NCBI GenBank assembly: GCA_034509925.1
Contig: CM067528.1
Span: forward strand, 8,120,501 to 8,184,500
Reading direction: 5' to 3'
Length of the DNA: 64,000 bases
Source of the DNA: Hirudinaria manillensis
Lineage: Eukaryota > Annelida > Clitellata > Hirudinida > Hirudinidae
The position numbers and the translations under genes were made by a program. Positions 21,723 through 35,192 of the stretch are shown here, one piece after another (position 1 is the first letter of the stretch; each line of letters opens with the position of its first letter). The notes under the pieces are model-generated. The model had not been told where the DNA came from. It did no database searches and was given only the letters and a program-made list of their open reading frames with translations.

Positions 21723-24700
21723 CTAGTTAGAAAGACCATTGGTGGTGAGCAATGAACTGCTATTAAGTAACTTACAAGCACCTTGATCCCCATCTGTTAA
21801 TGTTTTCCTGACTAAAGCTTCTACTTCGTCATCTGTTACAGCTTCCTTTTGAAAGTCCATGGGGTTGATGAACTGGTCACGCTTATTGACCAGCTCCATT
21901 AGTTCAGCTAACAGCAAAGTCTCTCTACAACGTAGCTCATCAGTTTTCACTGAATCAGGTTCAGACATAATTTTTTGGAGCTCAATGCTGAGCATGTTGA
22001 AACGCCTTTCAATATCATGCTCCTTTTCTAGAAGGTTCAACTGCATTTGTCGACGAATGAGAGCATTTTTTTTGTTGACAAGGCCAAACCATTCCTGTGT
22101 TCAATAATAAGATTAACAACCTATTTTATCAGGAATAAGTCATCTAATTCCAATAAATTCTAAACTTTTCATTAAAATGATTATTAATTTGCAATGCTTC
22201 ATAAAGAATCAAGGTAGCTGATCTCAGTACTCTTCTGAGGTATGAATGACCAAAGATCATAATGTAATATCAAATACCAAACATTATTGACATCAATTAG
22301 TGATTTATTGAATTAATAATTGAAGTACCTGAAGTTTTTCTTCTTCCAATTCTTTAGTCATCCCATGTTTCATAATTTTTCTCAACTCCCACTCAAGTAG
22401 AGCTGCTTTTTCATCAACTTCAATCTGCTCTCTATCCAGATCATCCATTTCATTGCTGACAAACTGACTTTGGGCAACATTATGTCTTTCCAATAATTGC
22501 AAGACAAAAGTATTCTCCCCAGCTCTAGAGGCATCTTCTTGGTAATGGATGCTGGGTGTCATAATTTCACAGAATTTTTGAGAGATCTCATTGATTGAAG
22601 GTTCATTTACAGATTCATTGACATCTGTGAAATCAAAGTTGAGATTTGGTTCAAGCATTGATCTAGTGCAGCCAAGTTCATGATTGGGTGATCTCTTCAG
22701 ATTTTTAGGAGAACTCTTGACTCCAATAACTTCTATTATAGGCTTAGATGCCTTCGATTGTGCTATAAGCTGCTTTGCTCTTTCATAAAGAATTTTATGT
22801 TTTTCTAAGTCATTTGCCAATAAACAATGCCCTGCCCTAAAGGAACCAGGGAAGCATGTACTTGTGAGCTTTTGTAGTACTTCCTTCTTCAGTTTTTCAT
22901 ATCTTGGTCTTTCCCTCGGTGGAACTGGAATACTTGAGTCAAATAATTCAAGACCTGACAGTATTTCAGTAGAAATATTTTGTATTCTGTTTAATTTACG
23001 CTGCTCATCAGAAGAATCAAAAGCAAAGGGATGGCACAAAAAAAAATTGCCAGAGATATTTGAGCTTTCACTCTCAGCCTCTCCTTGCTCTGCGTGACCA
23101 GAAAAGTCATCATCATCTGAGTCAAATGGATTCAGAAATTGCTTTCTGTTCATTATAGGTCCTCCAACTTCTTTTGTTTTATGTGACATCATAAATATTT
23201 GTGGAGAAGGCCCATGTTCATGCTCCTTATCCCCAGAATTTGCATTTGTTGTGCTCCCAAGATGGTTATTTTTTGAAAGCAATGGTGAAAGCATCTGGAG
23301 TTCTGTAAAAGATTTTCATTTTAAGATCCTTGTCAAGTAAAGTTGATTTATCAAAAACAATGTGTCAACCCATTCTCAGCATGAAAATTGCTAATTTTAG
23401 TATAAGAAATCACTTGTCTACCTCCAGTGCAGTCAGTGAAGTAGGACTTGAGTTGAAAAAGATAGGTCATGATGCTGAGTTTGTCCGGTGATATCATTTC
23501 TGAGGGTTCGATGACCCTAGGAATTCCTAGCCTTTCTCCAGCTTCAAAAGCCTAACAAGAAATAGAGGTTGTAAGTTTAAGAAAACTTTATGACAAGACA
23601 TGAATGACATGAAGAAACATGAACTCTGCATTGTTAATTAATGTAAATAATTAAAGAAAAAACATTAGAGAAAAGCGCATCATGATTAAGGTCATTTACA
23701 AATTACAGAACCAATACACATGTAAAATGACTGAAACTAAACTTTTTAATAATGGTTCAAAATAATAACTTTCCAAAATTTGGATATTATTCTCTGGTGA
23801 AACATGACATAAAACATTTTAAACAAAAAGTTTTTTAAATCAACTCACAATTTTACAATTACCACATGTGTCTGAAGGATCTAAGGAATCAAACTCTCTG
23901 TATTCAGAAATTAGGAGCAACCAATTGTACAAATGCATTCAATATCAACATAAAAATAAATATGAATTACGACAAAATTACTAATAATTGTACAAATCGC
24001 AATGTAAATTAATAAAATTCTCAAAAGTTTAATCTCCAACATATTTGCTTAAAATTTCAATTAAACATTCTGACCTAGGGAAATGGTAATGTTGTGAAAA
24101 AGCAGAATCATCAAAAACATTCAAACTTAGAACATAAAACTAATATTGTTCTGTAGTTGACATTTATGCTTTAGATTTTGATAACTACTAGCACTTACAT
24201 CATTAACTCCCTCATAACATTATCACTCACATTAAATCTGGTCTATAATGATGAAGAACTGCACAGAATGCTAGTCCATTTCTCCAAGAAGTGGTCAAAT
24301 CTTGAATTTTTACCTTTGGGTAACCTTTGGTTACTTCAAGGCACCAATCAGTGAGAACTTTTACAGCTGTTCCTTTGCTATTTTCTATTTGGGGTTTTTT
24401 TGAGCTCGATGAAATAAGTGATGCTTGCCACTTCTGTGACAGAAGAATTATCTATTTTGTGCATGCAGTTTGAATGAATGGCTAAATAAATGAAACTCTA
24501 AGAGGCAAGCATATGTGCAACAACTTCAGGTGAACCATCAGTATTGATATTGTTAGCATTTAAAAAATATTTGTGATACTGATTTTGATACTGGAGAATA
24601 AAAGTATTGATGATATAGCCCCAATATCAATACTTCAATATTAACAACCCTGGAAACATTATATAATAAAAATTAGCCAATCTTACAATTCCTTTTCAAG

Positions 24701-27700
24701 AAATATTTTAAAGTCTTTAAAGTCCAAAGTTTAATGAAATACAAAAGTGGAATGGTATTAACCAGAAAATTATGTTTTAAAAGCTAATAATTTAGTCGAT
24801 GTTGAGTTGAGAACATAATGGCCTGCTTTAAAGCCCAGCCTGACCTGCTCACTTGTTTGAGGACTAGTGACCCAGCCCTTGCAGGCCTCTACTGAAGCAA
24901 CTCAAAAATTTATTTCTAACTTCTAAATTTTATAAATTTTTCTAAAATAGTACTTCCTGTGTTATTGAACTTCCAGTTCAAAAAAGTGTGTAATGGGTAG
25001 AAAATTCATTGAAACAATGACAATTAATAGGCCATATAAAATCAGCCTGTAAGCTGTGTGTTTATACAAAGCTAAGGTGCACTTAATTCATATAAATCAA
25101 GGAATGTCTTTCTATTGCTATTGCAAAGGTTAATGTTGTATTATTATAATAATCAATCTTAAAAACACTTGAAATTAAGAACAACTTTGACAATAATTTC
25201 ATTAATCATTGCCTTAAAAATTGATAAAATGACTAATTTAAATTTAATGATGTGATGGACAACACAAAAGAATAAGATCTCACCTCTATGTAAGATTCCT
25301 CAATTCCTAGGATTAAGTAATAAATAATAACATTAGTAATAAATAATAGCATTAATAACAACAACAACAAGAATAACAACAGCAACAAAAAATGATAGTT
25401 TAGCAAGATGAAAATTGTCTTGATAATAATAGTACCAAAAAACAATAATAACATCATTAACTAATCAGTATTATAATGTCAACCAATCAAGTTTAATTAT
25501 CATGGTGCAATTTTATCATCCCAAATCGTTAATATTATTAAGTTAACTTCACCTTTCCTTTAGAAAAGGAATGTTAAAAAACAGCTTGCATGGAAGTTTT
25601 TATAAGGTTGATAAGATTCATATGCACATCAGGCTATTTAGCTTGAACTAAAGGTAGCCTTTTGTTAATATTCATGAAAAGAAATCATAACAAATATTTC
25701 AAGGAGCTAAAAAGTCAAGTTTAGGAGAAAATTCAATCATTTCATGATGAAAATAAAAATGTACACCTGGAATTGATCCATAGTCCTCTAGATATTGAGC
25801 TTGGTCATGCCTAAATGAACAACTAGCTCAATGTCTAATTTTGAAATAATTTTTGATGTGTTCATCAACAATGGCCTTGCCACCAAACACATCGTGATCA
25901 TCATCATTGTCATCACAAGATGACCAGTTGTCAGAAGCTAGCGACTTATGATGCATTAGCTGAAATTTAGGAACACTCTTCACAAGTTGTTAAGGTTAAG
26001 CTGGAAAGTCATAAATAATGCATTTAATGAATAATTGAATTTGATGTAACTGGATATCACAATTTAAAATCATTGTGCAGCAAGGAATCCACACCTATTA
26101 CACACATCAACTGTCATCAACAAATCATTAAAATGCCATTACCAACGGCACTTACATGGCTTTTCCCTGTTGGATGTAAACACTGGAAATAATGAAGCGT
26201 AGGTTGGCGGACCTCACATGCTTCTTTGCCGACTTGAAGGGCAGATCAACCTCCATTTGATTATGAGAGCACTCCACATAATCACTCAAATTCAGGGTTT
26301 GTGAAGCCAAAGGAACCTCATCCTATGTAAAATGTTGCTGCTAGTGTATTTGTTTTTGTAGTAGAAATGTAAAGATATATGTAAAATATTATAACTACAT
26401 GTAATATAATCAATGCTATTGCTAACATAATCAGCACATTAAATTTAAAAGGTTATAAGTTACATGCGATAAAAATAGCCTAGAACTAAAAGTAAGCCTC
26501 TATTATTACCTCATATACTGTGAATGTCCATTCCTTAGGTTCAAACCCCTGGTTTCTTTGGGACCAAAATAAGGTCGCAATGGTAATAAAGGTTTCTGGG
26601 GCACTCCAGGAAATCAGAAACCTCTGATATATTTCAGGATCAGCAATCAGTGGATGTACCTATAGTAATTCATAATCTCAGTCTTCACAATTTCTTTACT
26701 TCAATACAACTACTAGTAATAATAACACTAAAACAACAACAACTAAGATCTGGAGGAGCTGCAGAAGCTTAGATGCATCCAGAGAAAGGAGTTAAAATTA
26801 ACTGGAGCACTGATTGACAGAGATTTTGAATCTTATGGAGAAGACTACTCTTTTAACAAAAATTCCCAAAGAAGTCCTAGTTTCAAAAACCATTTATGTT
26901 CGATTCTGACAAAGAATTTTTAGTTCCTGAAATGACAGATAAATAGGACTCATTTCTGTTGAACTTCATCAACCCAGATAAAAACGAACATGATAAAAGT
27001 ATGTCAGACTTGCACATTACCCCTAATGATTTCGAAGAGGTCTCATTCCTGCATACCAACTGTAGAAGTCTTACAAGCTACATGAAATTAGCATTCTAAA
27101 CAAACACGTAACATGTAAAGGCCAAAGTAATTGTTGTGACTGAAACATGGTTGGATCAAGTCTCTGATTCCATATCAATTCCTGGTTATTCCTTCATTTC
27201 TGTCTGTTGATTGGGAAAGAAAGGTGGTGATGTTGGGTTTTTTCATTGGGATTTTCACTTCTCTTCAATTGATTTACCTTTCGATTTTAAATCGTTTGAA
27301 GGTTTCTTTATCAGACTAGAGCTACACCACAGACCAATGCTGCTTGGTGTTATGTATAGGCCTCCAAAAAAACACTTAACGAAGAATTCTGACTCCTACT
27401 TGACAACATCACAAGTCGACACTACTGTGTTCTAATGGGTGACTTCAATCTGGATCTGATGACAGATAAACTGGAAGTTCAGGAATTTCAGTGTACTGCA
27501 TAAAGTCATGATTTGCATTCAAGAATAGCTCAGCCAACTAAAGTCAAAAAGTGCAACTAATTGACTATATATTTTCAAATATCTACAATAGAAATAGTAC
27601 TTTTAAATAATTATTGACGACATTTCCGACCTCCTTCCCATTTACTACTCATTGTGCTTCTCTTCTAGTGAGCTGGGGAGTCAGACCTCACACCCATGCA

Positions 27701-29559
27701 GACTGCATAACAAAGAAGGCAAGACAAAATTTACTTTACTTATCGTTCAAAATGTATTGCCCTAAGTTTGCCTTAAGTTCGCCTTCTAAAGCTCATACAG
27801 ATATTATCTTCAAAAAAATTGTTGTTGCTTAAAGTACACCAAATAAATCTTCGAACATTCCAGTATCTTTATATACAAGCTTGATCATCATATGTTCTCA
27901 AAAGTCCCATCTTTTCATTTGTACAATATAAGATAGTCTCATGATTACAGAACTCTTTTTGCCAAATCCAATATTGAATGCCACTCCATCATCTGTTTGG
28001 GTCCTATTATTTATTCTAAAATTCCTACATATATATATCCATATATATATATATTGCCAATCTAATCTTTGTTCTTTCAAGTGACTATATAAACAATTAA
28101 TTATTAACTCTATGAAGAGTCATAGTTTAATATTCACCGTATCTGCATATTATTTCAAATTATTAAATTGCAGGATGTTCGCCAGCAGAAGTACTCCCTT
28201 AGGACGTTCTAGAAAAAAAAACTGTCAGACATTGTTTTGGTTATTGCTTGATTTTCCATTGTAAGCATTTGAATTTCATATTGTTTTATTTTCTACTGTT
28301 CTTGTGTTCATCACATTTTCTGTGATTAGTTTGAGTTTTTTTATTTCAAAATAAAGTTGAAATATATAAAAAATATAAAAACAACAACCATTCACTTATA
28401 TGGCAAAATGTCAAAACTGCCTTGTCTTGTATCTTGAACAAATGAGTCTTAAGCAGGCCCTCAAATAGTTCATATTGACCTAGGGGAAGCACAATTTTAT
28501 TCGACAAGTAAGCCATAAGAGCAACATTTTGTTTATAAGGCCAAAGCCTAGAAAGTAAAGTATCTACAGCTTCAGAAAGTATTTAGAGTTATAGATAGTT
28601 CGTTTTGCATCTATCTAAAACAGGAGATAAAGTTTCTGACTCACTTTAATGCTCATGTACAATAAAAGTAGAACATTTTAGTATAACCTAAAAACAATAA
28701 TGGTTCGATAAGCTCAAAATCAGAGAGAGTGTCCTAGACTGTAGGAGAGGAAAATCTTGATATGATATGAGTTAATTGGAAAGAAATGAGACAATAAGGA
28801 AACTCGGATTTATTATGATTCTAAAAGAAAATTGCTAGAAAATTTTAAACTACTTGACTTTAAATCCAAACAACCTGATTCACACATTAATCAGCAATTC
28901 ATTCAAAGTTATAGCACTTCACAAATATCATGATTTTTATCAAATTATCTAAATTTTTTAAAATAATGTAAGATTATTACTGAAGTTCCACAATTTATCG
29001 AATGCACTTGTAAATGAACAAACTGCATTACCTCAGAACGTTGCTGTCTTTCTCTTCTTGACCATACTATTGAAACTGTCTTTGGATACCTGATCAATAC
29101 ATGATTCGACTTCATACAAATAATAAATCTCACCAAATTATAGTCAACTTGACCATTTGCTTTATTTGCTCCCAGAAGTTACAATTCCCAACCATAATTT
29201 GAGGGAAGTTAATATCTCAAAGCATTGTCACATGCTTAATTACAGCTACTAAAATATTCTTTTGTGATTGCATTGTGTTTTTGTTTAAAATTTTCTACAA
29301 ATAAAAATTCTTAGTTCATAATCACTCAGTTCTTATAGATGAAAGTATAGACCTAGATGGCTGTCTAAATTAATGATTTTCTTAATCATTTAAAAATTGC
29401 TCCAATTGCTAAATTCCAGCTGCATGTCGTATTGATTTAACTTTTTATTATTATTTATGCTCACCAATCATTTTGGCAGTCAATTGTAAATTCCCGATAA
29501 GATATAGTGAACTGAAACTTGCGAGCCTCCTTTCTAAGTCTTTGCAGTTTTTTCCACAT
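21723..29559 (-). CDS. EHBP1: EH domain-binding protein 1 (C2, CH, NPF, bMERB)
   Basis: An adaptor linking EHD proteins and Rab8/Rab10 on recycling endosomes to actin. Exons (minus): 29559-29465, 29089-29032, 26659-26510, 26322-26156, 25975-25891 (weak acceptor, tentative), 24433-24231, 23897-23849, 23551-23422, 23302-22329, 22094-21723; phases agree throughout and give about 760 residues. The N-terminus [17 protein letters not shown] with SYREFTIDC and [10 protein letters not shown] matches the EHBP1 C2 start, and [11 protein letters not shown] continues that domain. The CH domain reads [37 protein letters not shown] and [10 protein letters not shown]...[24 protein letters not shown] supplies an NPF motif for EH-domain binding. 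The C-terminal bMERB coiled coil reads [48 protein letters not shown]. Human EHBP1 is longer, mainly in the linkers. The gene starts divergently from FANCL and converges on the WSC/EGF gene. Confidence 0.93.
25310..25450. repeat. AT/AAC-rich low-complexity tract
   Basis: Imperfect aat and aac triplet runs inside an EHBP1 intron; any open frame through it is compositional. Confidence 0.6.
26990..27600 (+). mobile_element. LINE endonuclease fragment
   Basis: Broken plus-strand frames encode an APE-type endonuclease of a non-LTR element: [45 protein letters not shown] and MGDFNLDLM. Several stops and frameshifts make it dead. It lies antisense in the EHBP1 intron between exons 2 and 3. The sequence to about 28380 is AT-rich, ends with an AATAAA-containing A-rich stretch, and may be the decayed remainder of the same insertion. 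Confidence 0.75.
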
Positions 29560-30773
29560 TGTTTTCAAATTTCAATGTGTTTTCACTAAAAGTTTATATT
29601 CATATTATAAGGATAATCCATCATTATTCATCATTATAGATACTATGTAAATAATCATTAAAGTTTCTGGCAAAATCGTCTTATTTTATTCAGATCCAGC
29701 CTCTCGTCGTACTCGAAATTCATAGAATCGTAGATGCATTTCGAGCTAATTATTTATGCATACAACAACTGTCGAGTTTCTACTTAAAATCTATGGCATG
29801 TTCAAATACATTTGGAATCAATAACTCTCGCTCTTAAAAACATTCACCATAATGCCCATCAGCCAAATGCTACCGCGAGCACCTGATAGCATCAATTGAT
29901 TTCTGCAAGATAAATCTGTTCTGTATGGAAAAGCTGAATTTAAATGCTCGATGTCAAAAATATGTTTTCAAAGTATCCTTATGCTTCGAATTTTATAATA
30001 CCCTAAAAAATTAAGGAAAGGAAGAATGCTATAAAGACTCCATTAAAAAAATAGAATTCTACATTGGTTGTTTTGTCATTTGAGAGAGATAGGCAGCTGG
30101 TGGAGTAGCATTGTTTGAATCATGCAAGTTTCTATCGGAAATGTCAGGGAGCTTTCATGGGGAGACCTGTATTTAACCGCGCTTTTCCTTACTCGTGTCT
30201 CTTTCTGATTCGAGTGCTGGGTTGAGAGCCGTCGATAAGAAAGTAAGAGAATAAAGTGCTGTAGGTTTTTTCAAAGTGTCACACAGGTTGTCAGTTACAC
30301 TTGGATGACTAGGGTTAAGGGTAAGCTAGGGTAGGGATAAAACAGAGTTAATCTTGGCCCCACTAAATGCTTCTTTTTTTATGCACTAGTAAAATTGAGA
30401 TTCTGAAAAATAAAAACATTTTTAAAAGAATCAATGATAAATACTAGATAATGCAATAAATCAGGTTTTACATACAACTTAATATAATAATATTAATTAA
30501 TGGTTATAAAATCTGGGCAAAATTGATTAAAATAGAATAAAATTCACTCATATCACTTTTTGCTTTACAAACTATATTGGCATTTCTGACAAAAAAAACT
30601 AGAAATTGGCTGAAACTTAGTAATTCATACAAACCTTAAAAATAAAAATTATCACAAGAAATTTAATTATTAATTGTAACTTTTGTTACTTCAGGGCAAC
30701 TATGCCTTATGAATATTAATTCGTCTTCAGGCGGTATCTCACCAGATCTATTTGTTTTGTTGGGAATGTACTT
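29560..30773. promoter_or_regulatory. Divergent intergenic region EHBP1 / FANCL
   Basis: The start codons of EHBP1 (29559, minus) and FANCL (30774, plus) are 1.2 kb apart. A less AT-rich patch at about 30090-30340 could mark a promoter. No coding sequence or specific binding site is recognised. Confidence 0.4.
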
Positions 30774-33700
30774 ATGATTGCCGCACCCAGTTTCGATTGG
30801 CACTTTGATATGATTACCTGTTGGCTCGAAACTAATGTAACGGGATCTGGCTTGTTGTGCAAAGGATTTGTTAATGTACACGACGTAAGTTCTTGTTAAT
30901 AAAACCAGTGGCATTATAGGCTTTTATAGTAAAAGAAATAATTATTTTAGCACGAATTTAAATTGGAACTCTTGGTAAGGGATGCTCAAAGTTTGTCTGC
31001 CGAAGTATTTTGTGATGTGCAGCTTAAAGAATTATTAGGAAACCATACTAATAATTTGGTTCAGGCGAGTTCACATTTTTTCATTTTTCTTGATGTTATT
31101 ATTAGATCATATACAATATTTTACTGCAGAAATTCAAAGAATGCAAGAATGCAAAAGAGTTTTTGAATTATGTTGAACATTTAGTAGTTAGTCATAGTTT
31201 AAAGGGGACCAAATGTTATTATTAATGAAAATGTTTGCTTAATAATTCACAGCTCTCTGAACTTAAATCAAAATCTGCAGCAAACTCTTCAATTTCTTTA
31301 AGCTGTGCTTCAGTTATACAAGAATTGGAGGCTATTGGATGGGATAGGTACGTTGTATAGAGTTTAGTTTGGCATATAGAGTTAAATTTAATATACCACT
31401 TACAGTTTGTTAAATTTATTGTTCCTGGTGAGTGGATTACATCAATTTTATATCCACTGCATATTGCCATATTGTTTTAATGAATTTTATATGTTGAATG
31501 AAACCTTCATGACTATATTTACAAGAAATTATAGTTGCTAATCAACTGGAAACTATGATGTTTTTTATGCTGACTGCATGTTTCCACCAGCTTTGTAATG
31601 AATTAGTTATCTTATTTTGAATTATAAAATTCTGTTGATATGTTCTAGAGTAACCTTCACCTAATAGAACATGATTAAGTTAGGCATAAGTTTTTTAAAT
31701 GAATTTAGTATGTCTTTACTCATTAAAGTAGTATTTTATCATATCAAAGTCTATTTTGCCATAGATTGTAAAACATTCCTTGGATAGTTTTGGGCCACTG
31801 CTTACTAGTGGATAGTAAAATCATGGTTAAATCATATTTAGAAATGTTATTTTGTGAAACAGATTTCAATAGAATAACCAGTAAATAATCTCTGCTATAA
31901 TTCAGGCTTCTATATTTGAATTCTTCATTTGATGACATTCACTTATCCTGTATTGACATCAAAGAAAGACAACATATTATCAAGATCAAATTGTATAAAC
32001 AGGTGATAATTCTAAAGGTTGTGAAGAAAGCAGTGATGATATTAATGCATAGATTTTCTTATTTATTAAACAAAAATTTAGCATCCCCACAAGGCTCCTG
32101 CAATAGCTTATCAGCTTCCTATTAATATTGATCCTGAATGGGAGCAAAAAGTGAGAAATGTTTTTAGAAGAAAACCTGTTAATGAAATGTAAATTGGAGA
32201 ATACTGACTTACATTATGCATTGCTTGAGCTACGAACACATCTTGGGGACTTATCTGTTGCAAAACTTGTGACATTAGGACACTTTCTTTGCTAGGTATC
32301 TTACTTAGAGACATTGTTAGCAAACTGTGTAACCTATCCAATGAAAGTTTACAAATATTTCATCAGAATAGATATTTCTTAAATAAAAATAGCAAGCAAA
32401 TTTATTTTGCGGGTTTAAAGGATTAAGATACATTTTGCAATGTAATCTTTTAAATCTTCGATTGTAAAGATAAAATATATTTGTAGTTATATAATTTTTT
32501 AGTTTCAACATTTTTGCAGCAATCTTTAAAACATATCTACTCAAGCTTCCACAGGTCAGTGCGAGATTTACAGAAATTCTGGGAAGTTATGAGTGATATT
32601 GATGCTAATTGTAAAGTCATTGAGCCTACCCAGCCCACCCTGATGGATACCCATAGAAGGATTGCTATTGGTTAGGATTTAAACGTAGTTTTTTAGGCTT
32701 TGAAGGTTATTTGGTAGTTCTACTAACTCCATCATTTAAATCCTGGCTACATCTAAAATCTGGTTCAATTGTCAATTACAACAGTAAAGGGTAATTTAAA
32801 GACTAAAGATAGTTACATAATTAAGTTGTCAATATTAATAATTACCTGCAATCCCTGTCATTGTCTGAATTTGCATTTGCTACATTATTATCAATTATTA
32901 GTAGCTAGAAAATCATTTTCTCTTCCATACTTTTATAATTTATTAAATCTATTGCATTCAAAATAAGATTTCTGGGCCCACTTTTAATAAGCCATTTTAT
33001 CTTTATAAGTGATATTTAATTAATTGATTCTGCCTAACTGCGGCTAAAAATATAAAATTAAAACACATATTAAAGGAAAGTTAGGAAAAAATGACAAGGA
33101 ATGACTGTTATAAGGCATACCTTATAGAAGTTTCTAGCATGATTCTCATCATGGGTCCCCTAGCCCTCAAGCTTACAGAAATTTATATCACTTCTTGTAA
33201 CTTAATGTTATTATCATTTCAGAAACTTTGGTCTCTCTTCAAATTACTGTGGATCCTCTAAATCCTCGATTTCTTCCTGATATCAAGTTCTTTGGAAGTG
33301 ACAAAGGTGGCACATGATGACAATATTGATGATGATTATAAACTTTAAGTGAGAGTAAACATTACAAGACTAACTTGCTGATGTTTTGATTATATTTTAT
33401 TGCTTTCAAGTATCGTTACACATTATTTATTGATCTTTTGCTGTTAATTACTTTCTTTCTGAAATAATACCTATCAATCAGTATTAGTATTAATATTTAT
33501 CAGAATATGTATAGTATTACTTATGCTTTAGCTTTAAGAGAAGTAACTTTTTATAAGCATCTAATCCATGAGATTTTATAATTGAGACTAGTCTTAGAAA
33601 ACCTCAAACTAGGCTGGGAAAAATTTGTCACATTATAACTCTTAAAAGGGAAAATGAATTGTAATTGTACAGATGACCCTCATAAATAGCTCATTTAAAT

Positions 33701-35192
33701 GGCATTATAACCACCTGATTTCATGTTTCCATATTTCTTTCTAAAAACATATTAAGAAAATAATTTTCAAATGTTAATTTTTTGTCGGGTGTTTTAGCAA
33801 TGATTAGCCTTCTTTTTGTGATTTTCAAATTTTAGATATAAGGAAGCTCAAGGAATCATATTATGAAAATTACTCGTTATGGTTTGACTATTTTTTAATA
33901 TTTTTTCAACATGTTTTTCTAAAGAATAATGATTTTGTTTTCATTCAGCATATTTCATGTTACAAAATGGGTATTATTCTTTAATTATTATCGGTGCCTT
34001 TTTACCCAGAATTCCTCAGAACATCGTCCTGGCACCAATTCACAAAATTTTTTTCAGTTTTTGACTGGTTAATTATTAATGTAGCTTTCTGTAAAAAAAA
34101 AAGCATTGCTTATTACTAATATTATTTATTTGGTTGGTTTTAGTGAAGTAAAGTCTATTGATTGAAATCGAAGAAGAAATACTTTGTAAAACAAGAAATG
34201 CTTTAATTTTAAGGGACCCAGATGAAAGCCCAACTTTAAATCTCAAAACTATATTTGGAATCGATATGCCAAAAGGTGGTCAAATAAATGCAGAGGTATA
34301 AATACAAGAAGCCAATTACTTATAATTAATTATGACACCGATTATGAAGTGCAATTTTGGGCACTCTTCATATTGGCTTGCTAGATAGTAATTTATTGTT
34401 AATTATCAGATTGTTTGTGTTTGTACTGAGCCGATCTTTCAATTACCTTATGTATCATAGTAGGACGGTGGCAACTGTTGGTTGATTGACATTTGTTTAG
34501 TTTCCTGAGAGCACTACCTGGAAGTGCAGCTTGGATATTAAACACAATGCACAATGACTAACTATTTGGCCAAGCCAAATTTATTTATTTGGTTACTAGT
34601 TCATTACTTACCTTGATGGTACTTTAGAATAAATGATGCAAACCATCGGAATCAAATGATAACAATAAATTAAGTCCTCTATGCCTAATAGTCTGGTGAG
34701 GATATGCTCTTTACTTGATCGTATTTGTTACTTTCAGGCAAATGAGAGAACATGTTCAATTTGTCTCTCCTTCATGGCTGATGATGAAATTCCAGATGTT
34801 CAATGTTCTTCCAAGTGCAGCCAATATTATCATCCTTCCTGTATTGTTGCAGTAAGTTTATGATTTCTCTTCACGTCCTATCCTATCTCACATAGATTGC
34901 AAAAACATTTTCAAGAGATGTGAGATATGTCTTCCTTGTTGGCATAGGCTTGAGATTTTTTTGGTCAATATTATTTATAATATTATTGTATTTTAGTGGT
35001 TGAAGTATCAGACTGGCACAAGAAGGAGTTTCAAAGTTCTTTTTGGGAAATGTCCAAACTGCAAACAGGTATTGAAATTTTTTTGGAACTCGGAGCAAAA
35101 TTATTTCTTATAATTAAATTAACAATTTTATTTTCTTTAGATATTTTGTTGAGAAATGTTTTTTTTTTTAGTCAATATCAGTGTCAATATGA
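30774..35192 (+). CDS. FANCL: FANCL, E3 ubiquitin ligase of the Fanconi anaemia core complex
   Basis: A RING E3 that monoubiquitinates FANCD2/FANCI in crosslink repair. Twelve exons: 30774-30884, 30951-31064, 31130-31186 (end uncertain), 31253-31347, 31906-32002, 32082-32150, 32520-32670, 33223-33306, 34174-34295 (start may be 34177), 34738-34851, 34997-35068 and 35172-35192. All phases fit and give 368 residues, close to the usual 375. The N-terminal ELF fold starts CKGFVNVHDHEFKLELLVRD; the central UBC-RWD region includes VIQELEAIGWDR, SVRDLQKFWEVM and LVSLQITVDPLNPRFLPD. The C-terminal RING has CSICLSFM...CSSKCSQYYHPSC and FGKCPNCKQ, so the zinc-binding cysteines and histidine are present. 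The donor after exon 2 is GC (cag|gcgagt) rather than GT. AATAAA lies at 35288. The C-terminus after the RING is only a few residues. Confidence 0.95.

Noticed and set aside
22305..23294. Rabenosyn-5 as identity, because of the NPF motif
   Set aside because: The CH domain upstream and the bMERB coiled coil downstream fit EHBP1; no FYVE finger is present.
25233..25457. 74-codon leucine/isoleucine-rich minus frame
   Set aside because: Product of an AT-rich low-complexity tract in an EHBP1 intron.
26530..26560. ggttcaaac resembling a tRNA B box
   Set aside because: It is the reverse complement of the EHBP1 codons for GFEPKE and no cloverleaf can be drawn around it.
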